A stretch of DNA of 64,000 nt from Circinella umbellata (GCA_025093555.1 JAIWNF010000010.1:864853-928852); one strand, 5' to 3'. Counted from the first letter of the stretch, positions 24,736 to 36,300 are shown. The notes: generated by a model from the sequence alone, not told the origin. Program-made: numbers and translations.

Positions 24736-26689
24736 ACAACGATTTCCTCTAAAGCAAATGAACTTTTACAGCATTGAAAGTTGAATTTGGCTATGCAAAT
24801 AAAAACGAGCAAATGATTTTGAAACTGGGCCAGCTTTCCAAATTGAGCTACTTGACGCAATTGAGCGAAATACCTTTAAATTGAGCCATGTTAGCCAAAT
24901 TTAAATTATTATGTGTTCATTTTTGAAACTACCATGGCTAATATGATTTGAGTGAAGAAATCTTTAAATACGTTTACATTTGAATCCAAAAAGGTTAAGT
25001 TGATATAATATAATGAACATCTAGAAAACGCGTTTAGTAGATATATTACTAATTCGCCTTCCTAATGTATTATATACTTGATAAACTGTGCATCCTTCCC
25101 ACAAGCTATCGTGTAAAAATGTCTTTTTGTAAATAATAAGGAGTGACAAACGATCAGTTCTAAAAAAACACTAAATACATATGCAAAATAATAGATACTT
25201 GCTTATGTTGTACAGCGATTAAATGGCTTGATTACTATACTTGATACATGGCTCATCTTGGGTTAAGCTTGTGTAAATCTGTAGGTATTTTACCGACCAT
25301 ACTATAACAACAATCAATAATCGAAATGAGCGAAAGAAATAACCAGGAATCATCTGTCGCCGTCTTCGTTTGAAAAGCTGGGCAAATCGATACTCAAATG
25401 AGTATTACAATTCACTATAAACATACACTGCAGCAATCAATAATCGGATAGCGTAACTGATAACCGCGTAAAAAAATATATAAAAGAAAGTGAAGATGAA
25501 TAGAAGAAATGGGTACATTACGTTTTATCTCTTCGACATAATAATAGTCTACTCGACTCAATTGTGAAATAAGAAATCCATTATATCAAAGCTCTTCATT
25601 GCTCTCACACCCCAAAATTACCACAACATCCATCCAATGAAAACAACTACTCAGTTAATAGAAAGACAGGGAAACGTGACCTTTGAAAGAGTTTAACGTG
25701 CAAAAAAAACAGACTAACAAACGGGAACCAATGGTTTCTTCCATTTAGTAAATATTCGTCGTTAAGGATTACGTGTATTATTATAATTTTTCTTCGGTTC
25801 TGAATGGCTCATAGTCGGTGCCTCAGGTATTTTGGTGCAGTAACATCAACCTATCGTTAGAGTGCGGAATAGAGATTTAAGTGCGAAATCTCAGCAATCA
25901 GTCAAGTTAGCGTATTTTACGAATGGGGTCTTCCTTTTTTTTTAATAGGATGCAAAAAAAAGTCAAATTACTGTTCCTTTGTTTATTTTATAGGAACCTA
26001 GTAGTGAAGGTTATTAACTACTCAAATGTCATAGAAATACGTTTATGCAGCCAACAAATATCAAGTTTTTTGGTTTAACACTGAGGCTAGAAATCTAACA
26101 AAGAGAGAGTACTAGTACTCTTGATCTCCTACTTCACAACACACGTACGCTTCATAACACTGTAATAGGTAGTCTCAAGAATACTTATATGCTAAGATCA
26201 TACAAAATAAAATATTGTGTATTTTCTTCTTAGCAAGAGAGAAAAAGAAAAAAAGAGACATTTTTTTATTTATAAAATAATAATCGATTACGTGTGCTTT
26301 GGTATGGACTTATGTCCCTAATACTAAGTGCTTAATAGTCATCAATCAATAGGGATGATGAACGTATCATCTTATAAGAAAGCAATAAGACGTCATATCA
26401 TCAATAATATCAAACTACACATGAAATATATATATATATATTACATCACACTCATGATTCTATTTATTCATCCTTTTTTTATTCAATCCACATGGATGCA
26501 TAAGTCGATAAAAACATTAAATGGATGGAGTCTTGTACTATCTGTCGCATGTAACGTTCTTAGAGGATATGTTATGTACTTTTCTTAAAAGCTCTGTACT
26601 ATGAAATTGCTTATAAAAGTGAAACCACCTTCTGTGTTGCTAGAAAGTAAAAAGTATGCTTTTGATAATGGATAGAATAACAGCTCTTA
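24736..26689. other. Gene-poor AT-rich DNA between repeat copies
   Basis: No credible gene was found. The frame at 26328-26588 is low in complexity and has no recognisable domain. Confidence 0.45.
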
Positions 26690-26803
26690 GTCGCCATGAA
26701 ATTTGTAAATGCTGCCAACAACCTAAAATTACAGCGTCACCCAAAAAAATTCCCCCAACGCCAAAATGAAAAAAGGCCCCGCCAATCATTAGGAAAAATC
26801 CTT
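26690..26803 (+). repeat. MITE-like repeat, copy A (internally deleted)
   Basis: The segment CCCAACGCCAAAATGAAAAA and the end CCCCGCCAATCATTAGGAAA match, in opposite orientation, the copy at 28443-28660, and the first part also matches 37440-37556. Copy A lacks about 25 bp present between these two blocks in the other copies. It abuts the second copy of the 24.35-kb dispersed repeat directly. Confidence 0.7.
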
Positions 26804-27160
26804 GTTAGTGTCGATCTTTTTCTTCCCTGCTTAAGAAAAAACTCATTATTAGTGTCAATTATTTTATTCTTAGTAAATAATTCTTATATATTTACGATAT
26901 TATATATGTGAAATTATAACCATACTTTATCTATATTTAAAATAAGTTTTGTTGTTTGTTTTTCTATTATATGTCCAATTAAAAATAAAATTGGGAATCA
27001 AAAGATTTTCGGGTTGAATATGCATTGTGTAACATTAAGCTAATCTTGCTATTTTTATGCCATGAGCTCATTTGCTATTTTTACCAGGGAATGATCTTCC
27101 AATTCATTTCAAATAATAAAGAATCTTTTTATATACATATAACAATCATTTCCCCTAAAA
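26804..27160. repeat. Dispersed repeat, copy 2
   Basis: Same orientation as the copy at 24353-24735 with scattered substitutions and without the GA run. It begins immediately after MITE-like copy A. Confidence 0.75.
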
Positions 27161-27189
27161 ACCAAGTGTAAAAAAAAGGGACTTTTACA

Positions 27190-27598
27190 AGCAACTTTAA
27201 AAAAAACTTTTTCTTCTTCCTTTCTTTTCATCTTCTATTTTTTTATTACAATTATATTTTTGCCTCCATTCCCTTCCTTTTTTTTATTTTTCCCTCCTAA
27301 CTTTTTTTTCTCACTCTCTCCTACAATTACATTTCTATAAAATACATTCTTCCTCTCCCCCACCCCTCTTTTGTTTTCTTTTAAACAAATAATAATCACA
27401 ACAAAGAGAGTTTATTGTATTTCTCCCTTATTTTTCTTTTTATAAACACTACATTTGAACAACAATTTATCGTTTCCTTCTTCTTTCTCCTTTTTTTTTT
27501 GTTAACAACCTTTTCTTCTTTATTTTATACCAAGAAACGACAAACAACATTAACTCACAACAACTTCATTAATATTTAATCATTTCCCTTTTTATATA
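27190..27598 (+). promoter_or_regulatory. Pyrimidine-rich promoter or leader of the 27.6-kb gene
   Basis: Nearly 350 bases are dominated by C and T (for example 27215-27330 and 27470-27520) and end in a CAACAACATTAACTCACAAC stretch before the ATG. Such CT-rich tracts are typical of fungal core promoters and transcription start zones. No splice pattern was evident. Confidence 0.45.
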
Positions 27599-28309
27599 AT
27601 GGATTCGACAACATCGATGTTTAATAATACTACTATTAATTACAATAATAATAATAATAATGAACAACGTGGCATGAAACGCAAACGTATAGCGTCATGT
27701 ATCTTGTCGTCGTCTACTTTGGTATTAAAATCATCACCGACTCAACAAAAGAAGAATGTACGATTTATGGAATATCCAACCATTCAATATACATATTCCG
27801 CGGATGAATATGATCGAGGTGGACTATTTGACCATGCGGTTTTATACAAGTTTAATGCACCTATTCAACCATCATTACCCTTATCAACGTCACCATCATC
27901 TACTACTACTACTATTACATCTAATATTCCACTTATGGATACACCTTCTGTACCGTCACAAATTTATCAACAACCTACTTTAACAACAAAACCCAAATTA
28001 TCGGTTAATATTCCACTTTTTTCATTTGTTCATAACGATGATGATCAAGATAGTGCTACAAGCACCGAACCAAGTCCCGATACACCTAATGATAATGATG
28101 TTACTTCATTATGTACACCTCCTACTACAATTGCTGGTACTGTAAGATCAGTAACAAAACAAAATCGTCCCAAATTATCTGTTGATACAAGTATTTGCGC
28201 AGGTCCGCTTTTCTTTACAAAATTATCAACAAATCATCGAAGTAAAACCTCAGATGATGATAATAATAGTAGTAGTTTTCTTGTCCCTATGTCTGCTTTA
28301 CCTGTTTAG
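27599..28309 (+). CDS. Small conserved-looking protein with an RVxF-type motif
   Basis: An intronless frame of 236 aa. A basic segment (RGMKRKRIA) is followed by KKNVRFMEYPTIQYTYSADEYDR at residues 51-73, by far the most complex part. KNVRF fits the [RK]-x-V-x-F pattern by which regulatory subunits dock onto protein phosphatase 1, and the Tyr/Ser/Asp/Glu string just after resembles short conserved boxes of fungal cell-cycle or phosphatase-linked proteins. The rest is Ser/Thr/Pro-rich with PKLSV repeated at two positions (about 148 and 202), each before a hydrophobic stretch. A PP1 regulator is an inference from one short motif; no family name can be given. Confidence 0.6.
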   Translation: MDSTTSMFNNTTINYNNNNNNEQRGMKRKRIASCILSSSTLVLKSSPTQQKKNVRFMEYPTIQYTYSADEYDRGGLFDHAVLYKFNAPIQPSLPLSTSPSSTTTTITSNIPLMDTPSVPSQIYQQPTLTTKPKLSVNIPLFSFVHNDDDQDSATSTEPSPDTPNDNDVTSLCTPPTTIAGTVRSVTKQNRPKLSVDTSICAGPLFFTKLSTNHRSKTSDDDNNSSSFLVPMSALPV

Positions 28310-28442
28310 TACAATTTAAAAAAATTTTTAGTGGGATGAAACGTATACAAAAAAAGATTGCCCTCTTTTTTTTTTCTTTTTTTGGTTTCTCTAAAAAAAT
28401 ATTATAACGCTCCCTATTTTTTTTCTACAATATTACTGTTAC

Positions 28443-28660
28443 AGGATTTTTCCTAATGATTGGCGGGGCCATCATTTATCATGGCGGGGGATACTTTTTC
28501 ATTTTGGCGTTGGGGTGTTCTTTGATTGGCAGTGTGATTTTTGTGATTGGCAGGAGGTGAAAATTACGATGGCGGTGTAATTTCAGATGTTCGCAGAATT
28601 ACAAATTCTTATGACGGCTGGGAACTCACTTCTTCAAAATAAATTTTCACAGATGATGGG
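28443..28660 (-). repeat. MITE-like repeat, copy C (fullest copy)
   Basis: Read on the minus strand it runs through CCGTCATAAGAATTTG, ACACCGCCATCG, GCCAATCACAAAAATCACAC, the CCCCAACGCCAAAATG block and ends GCCAATCATTAGGAAAAATC. The 5' part resembles copy A and the middle matches copy D (37440-37556). It contains several CGCCAAT/GCCAATC subrepeats. No coding capacity. Confidence 0.75.
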
Positions 28661-28813
28661 CCCCTTTTACTTTTATGTTGTAATTTTATCCAAATCCAAA
28701 AACTAGTATATTAAGATAGTTGAACGTTAAAATTTCCTTTTTTGTAAGATAGTCTGCCTTTGAATTCCTATTTTTTTGCTTTTCATTTGCTCACTGTATT
28801 TTAAAGATAATTG

Positions 28814-29160
28814 TCAGCTATTCCGATATAAAAACATTGGTTGCTGGAAATTAATATAAAAAAGTTGTCTGCGGAAAGGGTTTTTGTTTCGACCTATTGC
28901 TACTATGGAAATTGTAATGATTTTACCATCAATCGAAAGGCAATGTTTGTCTTTGGTTATATTTTTATTTTTTTGCAAAACTCTATTACATGTGTCTCTC
29001 CACATCCATATTTGTAGGTTTTTTTTATCATAGTAAAAAGTCTTTTCCACAACTATGATATTCTATATCATCATTGGACATCGGATCCGTAATAAGTTTC
29101 ACTCCGTAGCTTTGGACTGGTATTTTGTTCTTGATCGGCAACGTTGCTATATGAGAGGAT
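28814..29160 (-). pseudogene. Decayed coding remnant, unassigned
   Basis: A frame of 78 codons (28814-29050, with a WRDTCNRVLQKN segment and a CLSIDGKIITISIVAIG beta-strand-like stretch) is preceded, in another frame, by about 37 open codons (to about 29160). The protein-like pattern changes frame near 29030 and includes stops, so this is best read as a broken relic. It may belong to one of the large unnamed multicopy protein families of Mucoromycota, but I cannot confirm this from sequence alone. Confidence 0.3.
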
Positions 29161-29597
29161 AAAACATAAACTCAAAATTTAAAATAACAGTTAATCTGCA
29201 ATATTTTGCTGAAGAACAATATTTTAAGCAAAAACTGCTATGGTCGTTTTTTTAAATGGTGCCGCCAATGACTTATTTCCAGGTTAAATGTCGTGAATAT
29301 TTGAGTGCAGATACAAATCCTAGAGAAGGATATACCAATCAAATTTCTGCCGAGATTTTAACCACAATGTCTATTTTACGTAGCTAACACACATATCTGC
29401 TAAAAAGAAAAGACAGCTTCCGTAATTAATGCAAATATTTACAAGTTAATTTGCTACGTTTCTGTTATATTAAATAATTATTACAAGTTATTTATTCAGC
29501 ACAGCCGCTTTTCTTTTATATTTTGTTTAAATTTGATAGAATTTCCACCCCATTGTTTTTAACCAAAATTTAACTAGCCTGTTATTCTTGAATCCTG
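29161..29597. other. AT-rich spacer before the Helitron helicase relic
   Basis: No open frame or repeat could be supported here. Upstream exons of the Helitron relic, if they ever existed at this site, are not recognisable. Confidence 0.4.
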
Positions 29598-29950
29598 CAG
29601 AAGGTCTTTGTAACAAAACAAAATTAATTTTCAAGAAACTGGATTCACACTTCATACTAGCCGAGACAGGTGGAATTTATACTGGAAATCGTGTCCATCT
29701 ACCACGAATTAAGCTTATCAGCTCTTCGCAATCTTCTGGGTTACCGCGTGAAGTATCTCGAGAATAATTTCCACTTAAACTTGCTTTCTGTTAGTATAAA
29801 CTAATCGCAATGTTAACCATTAACACATGTTTATGTATATCTTCCTGATCAAATGTTTTCGCATGATCAGCTATACATTGCCTTTTGATGCGTTACAGAT
29901 TACAGAAATTTGTTTATAATCGCTAATTAGGATAGGCAAGCTTATCGCCT
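29598..29950 (+). pseudogene. Helitron helicase C-terminal relic
   Basis: After a CTGCAG acceptor-like site the frame reads GLCNKTKLIFKKLDSH, then GGIYTGNRVHLPRIKLI, matching the C-terminal region of PIF1-type helicases fused to Helitron Rep proteins (GLCNGTR...G.R..IPRI...). A TAA at 29765-29767 stands where the family has a Gln before FPLKLAF, so the frame is broken. After a short gap another frame carries HVYVYLPDQMFSHDQLYIAF, then TGA, then VTDYRNLF, which corresponds to the family ending (VYLP.P.FSHGQLYVALSRVT). The relic has lost the Walker motifs and Rep domain. It is oriented like the Helitron N-terminal fragment 0.8 kb downstream, but the order (tail before head) shows that they come from different copies or a rearrangement. 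Confidence 0.8.
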
Positions 29951-30475
29951 TATTACAAAGAATGTCGGCTATCATGAAATAGTCTCTCTATCTTCTCTTC
30001 CATTTTCTCCTTCATTTTCATAATGACTTGTTACACATTGACTCCATTTATTTTAAACTATTAATGTTTCTTTCAACAATAACCTTATGTACTTTTGTAA
30101 AAATTCGATAAGATCAACCCTACTTTTATTAACTTTTATATATTTTGTTCCTTTTTTATTAAATTTCAGAAATTTCTTGAACAACCTGTTAATGTGTCAG
30201 TAAATAATATTATACTCTCTGATCGATAAATAATAACCCACTCCCTTTTAATTTTTTTTATCTATCAAAGACAGTAATTATTACAAAACTAAAGTACGTA
30301 ATTGTCACCATATTATTACCACAGTAGTAAATTATACAGTCATAGCATTAATATTATTAAATTTTTTTGCTTTTCGTTTAATAAAATGCCATTATTCAAC
30401 TGTAAAGACATCTTATTACTATACTATCACACTCTATTTCTTTATTTGACTGGATCCACAAAACAACTATACAGC
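29951..30475. other. AT-rich spacer, possible 3' part of the first Helitron copy
   Basis: No gene seen. If the helicase relic kept its own 3' terminus, a hairpin plus CTRR end would be expected in this interval or at the GC-rich cluster just after it; no unambiguous one was found. Confidence 0.35.
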
Positions 30476-30622
30476 CTTGGGCATCGTCGCTACCAGGCGC
30501 GAAGCGCCTTTTTGGGGGTTCAAGGGGGCTTACCCCCTTGCGACGTGTTTTCCGTTGAATGACCCGAAGCGAAGCGTAGGGGCTCATTCAGCCGAAGCGA
30601 AGCGAGGCAGGCAAACGCTAGT
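30476..30622. repeat. GC-rich hairpin cluster
   Basis: A sharp GC island in AT-rich DNA. It contains the perfect hairpin AGGCGC-GAA-GCGCCT followed by T5 (about 30497-30516), then GGGGG...CCCCC around a CTTA centre, then CGAAGCGAAGCG motifs given twice (about 30563 and 30595). Composition is unlike everything else in the window. It sits between the Helitron tail relic and the Helitron head fragment, where element termini are expected. Open frames across it are not credible proteins. Confidence 0.7.
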
Positions 30623-30779
30623 CTATATTATTAAAATAATACAGTTTTTACGTTTGCTAAAATCCAAAAAAGGAAACAAGTCCGCTATTATAAATTTTTA
30701 TTTTATTTACAAGTAAAAATAAACTCGCGTTTCTATGCTCTATACACATACAATAATATTTTCTCTCATAAAATTTAAC

Positions 30780-32230
30780 ATGTCGACTCCCAATTGTAAC
30801 ACTTGCGGTTTACCCGGTCATCAGCGCATTAGCCATCGCGATTGCCTTGCCAATCCAAATAGATTAGCAATGCGCCAACGAAATGAGAATGAGGAACCTC
30901 ATGTAAACGTTACTCGCGCTGTTCCTGTTTGTGCAAGCTGCGGCCAAGAAGGTCATTCACATAGCACCCATAGGTCATGTCTTAATTATCATTCAAATAA
31001 TAATGATAATAATATCATATCAGAAAATTTAAGAGTAATAATATTTTATAGTTTAATTTTCCAGTGCCATCTTTTTCATATGTTAGTATTAATGTATATC
31101 TAAATATAAATAATCCAGTTTCATAACATTGGGCGTATTTCCAATAATGACACTCCACCACGCCACTCTCTTGGTTTAATGAATCCCGAATGTAATAGTT
31201 GCCATGCTAGACTTTTTATACAAGAACGTACTTCGAGAAGCTCCCTCCGAAATCCAACATTCAATCTTTGTTGCCAAGAAGGAGCAGTTGAACTTCCTCA
31301 ACTAAATCCCACTCCTCCAGAAGTATCTCGATTGTTACATGGTACTGATGCGGCAGTTATTCATTTTCGTACTAACATCCGTGCTTATAATAACGCATTG
31401 AGCTTTACTTCTCTTGGTGTTAATATTGATGAGACTGTTGCTAATTCTCGCGGAGGAGCTTATAATTTCGCATTCATGGAAATGTTTATCATCGCATTGG
31501 ATCTTTATTACCTGCCGAAGACAATAGACCAGCCTTTGCGCAAATATATGTACACGATCCAGACTGAAACAGAAAATCGGCAAGCTGTTTCAAACGCCCA
31601 ACTTAATGATACTACTCTTGAAACATTGCAAGCACTTATGCATCGCCTGAACCCTTTTGTTCGTTCGTTTCAGAACATGGCTCAAATTGCACGCAATAAA
31701 GGAGTAGATAATGTTAGAATGGTCATTAGGTCTGAAAACACGCCTGATAGACGACGTTATAATGCACCTACTGCTGAAGAAGCTGGAATCATTATTGTAG
31801 ATAATCATGATGAAAACATTGGCAACAGGGATAGTGTATTGAGAACGAGATCAAACCAGTTGGAGCGTATCAGTGAGATGCATCGCTTTTATGATGCACT
31901 TCAATATGTCCTTACTTTTCCTCAAGGTGCGTTATCTTCTTAGTCAAGTTGTGTGGTTGTCGATTAAAATATGTGGTCTGTTAAATAAAAATAAAAAAAT
32001 AAAATTATAGGAGATGAAGGATGGACCATCAACTCAAGAACAGGTATTCGTAATATTACAGTATTGGAATGGTACAAGTACCGGTTAATGGTGCGTGTCA
32101 ATAATAATGCCAATGCTACAAATTATATACATGCTTGTCTTGTGAGTATGAATAATAAATGACGGCTGGTTTAAAAATGAAGTGCGTTATTAATGTCTTT
32201 CCGATTTAGTATTACAATGAATTCTGTTAT
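30780..32230 (+). pseudogene. Helitron N-terminal fragment with zinc knuckles (Helitron_like_N)
   Basis: Exons 30780-31034, 31119-31926, 32011-32141 and the start of a fourth at 32210 join in phase. The first encodes two zinc-knuckle-like motifs (CNTCGLPGHQRISHRDC and CASCGQEGHSHSTHRSC). The second has CNSCHARLFIQER, CCQEGAVELPQL and FRTNIRAYNNALSFTSLG, the signature of the Helitron-like N-terminal region of fungal Helitron proteins. The next gives FPQGDEGWTINSRTG and WYKYRLMVR. The family continues with YNEFCV-type sequence, and here YYNEFCY is reached and then a stop. Rep and helicase domains are absent, so the copy is truncated. Two compensating frameshifts (about 31467 and 31562) leave roughly 30 codons in a wrong frame. 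Confidence 0.82.
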
Positions 32231-33059
32231 TAATCTCTCCTGGGATTACAAGGAGTTGGTACAAGTGAGCACCTGTCGTTGGAAAGAATACATGAATAAA
32301 AACAAGAATAAAGATATCACGTTACCAAAAGTGGTTGGTGGTGATGTGATTGCACAACATTTTAAAGAACAGGTACTTTTAGTAAACAGAAAAGGTGGAT
32401 GGCCCATATTTTTTTATGCATATACTGATCAATGAAATATATCTTTTGTCGATAGACAGATCGAACTTCTAAAGAATCGTTTATCGATTATTCTGTAAAT
32501 TTGTTGCCAAGTTACACTACAGATGAGCAATTAAGAATGATTAGAATCTATGGTCATTTGTATGTATATCAAGTGTGTGTGCTGGGGGGAGATAATTATC
32601 ACTTGTAACCTAATGAACAATTTGTAGATTATCTATGCATACATTTAAACAAAATGATTTGAACAGATGGCGTCGTATGTCGGAACAAGATTTATTCCAT
32701 TCCATCTGGTCTACAATCATTGGTATAATATTTGAAGATTCAACAGTGGTTTTGACTTCGTAAGTATTTGGAAGAATCATTTAGATAAAGTTGTTGAATA
32801 TATACAGTAATTGTATGAGTGCTGATATTAATATGAATCATATTCCATTTTTTGAAGGGGAGAAACTCAAAACGCGGCTTCGGCTGAATTGGCTTCATTA
32901 CATAATAATACTGAAAGAGGTGCCTTCAAAATTGATCTTCGTGCCATCTTAGAATCCATCAATAATACAGAAAACAGTAGTATTATCAAGTCGTATGATT
33001 TATCAAATTACGAGGTTGCTAAAGAAGGAAAGATCCCGAAAAAAAATGTAACAGATAAC

Positions 33060-33107
33060 GGCTGTTCACAAGCAAAAAATTTTGAAAGTTGTACAACACA
33101 TAAATCC
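33060..33107 (+). repeat. Left terminal inverted repeat of the MULE
   Basis: 48 bp, identical as reverse complement to 36661-36708. It follows host codon AAC at 33057-33059. Confidence 0.9.
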
Positions 33108-33363
33108 ACACGCCCCAGCAGTTTACTTTTTTTCCTGGAAACATAATCTCAGTAAAAGGCAATACATTTTTCCATTTTAAATTCCGATATGAAAAATAAT
33201 ATGGTTTTTTTTTGACAACATTTTTTTTTTTTTTTTTATAAAAAAAAGGGATCAAGTGATGTAAATGTAGATAAAAACGCAAAACGGATAGCACGAAGGA
33301 TAATATAAACAAATGGAATAAATGTAATTGTAAATATGTAAATAAAAGAGATATGAAGTGCTT

Positions 33364-36300
33364 TTAAAGATAGCGTGTAAAAGGATGATCATCTTCCCAA
33401 GTTCTATCACGGGTTCGTCGATTTCTGTACGCATTAACAACATCAAAATAGTTGTTAAAATGGTGATCACGAGCGCGGGAAGTATCAAAGAATTGTTGTT
33501 GTTGTTGAGACTGTAATATATTACGATAACTGTTGTATTCAGCATCAAGTTCTCTTCGTAACCGTGCAATGCGCGCTTCAGCATCCACTTGCACTTGCCG
33601 CTCATCCCTTGCTTCTGCTTCTATTTCTTCATCATTATTTTCTACTACTGCTGCTTCAAGTTCTTCTTCTGCTTCTTCTTCAGAATCGCTAATATTAATA
33701 ATAGTAGGTAAAGTTGGTGTTGGTAATGCTGCTAATGGTTGAGGTTGAAGTTGAGATTGTGGAATGATAATTGGTTGCTGTGGTGAATTAGGAGTAATTG
33801 GTGATGTTTGTTGAGGTACGGGTGCAGTATTAGGAGCTGCTAGTCCATAAAAAGGATACGAAATGTTCTATACCCGCAGACATAAGATACATTTAGTTCT
33901 CTATATTAGTACTAACACAAATAAATGATCATTATGTATATATACAAAACATACCGGCAGAATTTGGACATATGGTGCAGTAGATTGGCGACATATAAAA
34001 TAGTCATGTGCACCAAATACAACACGCAGGGAAGGATGGCTATCACGATAGCGAGAGATTAAATATTTGCAAAGCATAAAACTACTTTTAGCATAAGAAG
34101 GGCAGCCGCACGTCCAATTCTCGATTGACAGCAAGTATAACTCCTCTGCATTAGTATTTTCTGATCGGTTACGCCTACTATTAGATCCAAGTTCGCCACG
34201 ACCAGTTTTTGTATGCCATTCACGAACAAATTCTAGTTCCCAGTCTAGCTTTTGCATACGATTTACGATTTTTATTGAAAATGTATGATGGATAGTAACT
34301 ATCTGCTTCTGGATGATAATCCACACCAGATAGTCCAAACGTGGTCGAATGCTATTGACAAGAAAATCTCTTTTAAGAATTCGCCATTGCGATTCGATCA
34401 TCATTGTTGTTTTGCCAATGGGAATAGCAACTCGGGAACTACGTGCCCATCTCTTCCACCATGACACTTTATACCATCTGTTGTACAAATAGGCACAAGC
34501 ATCACGAAGGTTATGATCCTTACAAAAATTGTACGCCTCTCTGGCACAATGGGTATGAATATCATATGGAGTTGAGTATACTACCGTATTCAGATTCACA
34601 ATTAATTATTAATTTTTTTTTGGGTTACTGTATATTAATTATTAATTGAATATATTTGCTCGTATATCTTTATGTTCTTTAAATTACCTCCTCCAACTGG
34701 TATATTACTATGCATGTCATAATGTTTCGCATCATTGCCACTATTATTTCGCGATGATGAGCACGTTCACATCTTCTGCCTTCTCGATTTTCTGTCGGTT
34801 GAAATGAACGTTCTACGAAGGTGAAACGCCGCATAGCTTCTTCGACATCATACTGCGGATCCTCCAACTTATTCTTTGCCAACTGCAATTTCACAGCACG
34901 CATCAAATGCCATAAGCATAAACGTACAGCTTCTTCACCAAACACGTTCGCAATGGCATTTATCTGCCCCTCATCTTTATCTGTAAACATAAATCTCACT
35001 GAGCGCAGACCTCTTTCACGCAATTTGGTGAAAAATTGAGATATGAGATCAGATCGAGTGACTAATTGCTCATTAGTGGGATTAACACAGGAGTAGTCGA
35101 TGGTACATCTGCTGTTGTTGGTGTAGTAGTGGTTGTCGTGTTTGTTGTGGTAGCGGTAGCGGTACCGGTACCGGTAGTGGTGGTAGTCGATCTGGTGACG
35201 GGTGTATTGATGGGGTTCATCTTTAGCAAGAAATATGCGATTGGGAATCCTATTCCATTCACTGTCGCAACAACTGCAAAAAGCTCATGACCTGTACGGT
35301 TTGTTTTATATGTTGAATCAACATGAAACTCTTCAACATCCCCCAATGTAGTTATTGATGCAAACAAAGGCATGACGAAGCCCAAAGCAGAATAGTTTTG
35401 ACGTGATTGTCTGAATATCTGTTTTATTTATTCATTTATTTATTCGTTTATTTTCTTAATAAGTTACTATCTAGTTTGTGATCTCGACAACTACACCCTT
35501 CAATCATGTAGCATGTTCGAAAATGCCTGTACATTAAAATCCCTATTCCAAAATTAACTTACCATTATAACGCCATGATCCACAGCTCTGTCCAAAAGCA
35601 TACCAGCAGAAATAAACTGATCACGGTGAAGTCTATATTGATCCTCAAATGAGCGATTCCACCAATAATAGACCTGTGATTGTTGGATTCGACCCAACAC
35701 ACCGGGAAATCTTTCTAGTATGTCGTGATACAAGTCTTGGGCATCCATCCTGGCACAGTTTTGTTGGATATAGATTCTTATGTTTTCATCTACTGTGTTG
35801 TCAATTATAACAGGAGCAGCACGGTGTCCCGTTGAGTGCTCGATATTTATGTGGATGTATTCAAAGCGTCTCTCGATTAATCCTCGGATGAAGCCACCAC
35901 AGTTGTATGTTTCCATCCGTGTGCGAATTCTCTTGCGACGATCATCCGAGACTTGTTGCTGCGTGTCGGCGTCTTGAGAGCAGTGGCATACAAATGAATT
36001 ACCGTACTTTAGCCGAGTGTCGTTTGTAAAATTTTGATAGTAATGGTATCCATCACGTTCCTGAACGTGTGTGCGGATGTGTGTTAGCAGTTCCTGATCA
36101 TCCATGGCTCGCATGCTGTCATCAAAACTGATATACGCATCAACTGAGTAACTAATTGATCGGTCGTCTCTAGTAACCACTCTGTTGCCTTCCATTTCCA
36201 AGCCTTCATCGTCGTCATAGTAAGAAGGAATTAACTCACTTGCTTCGCTCATAGTAATAAGCAATTCAGCCGGGATCGCTTTGCCAACATCGCTGTTTTT

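Noticed and set aside
30302..30716. Frames crossing the GC-rich cluster
   Set aside because: They are open only because of the GC-rich palindromic block; neither side has coding character.
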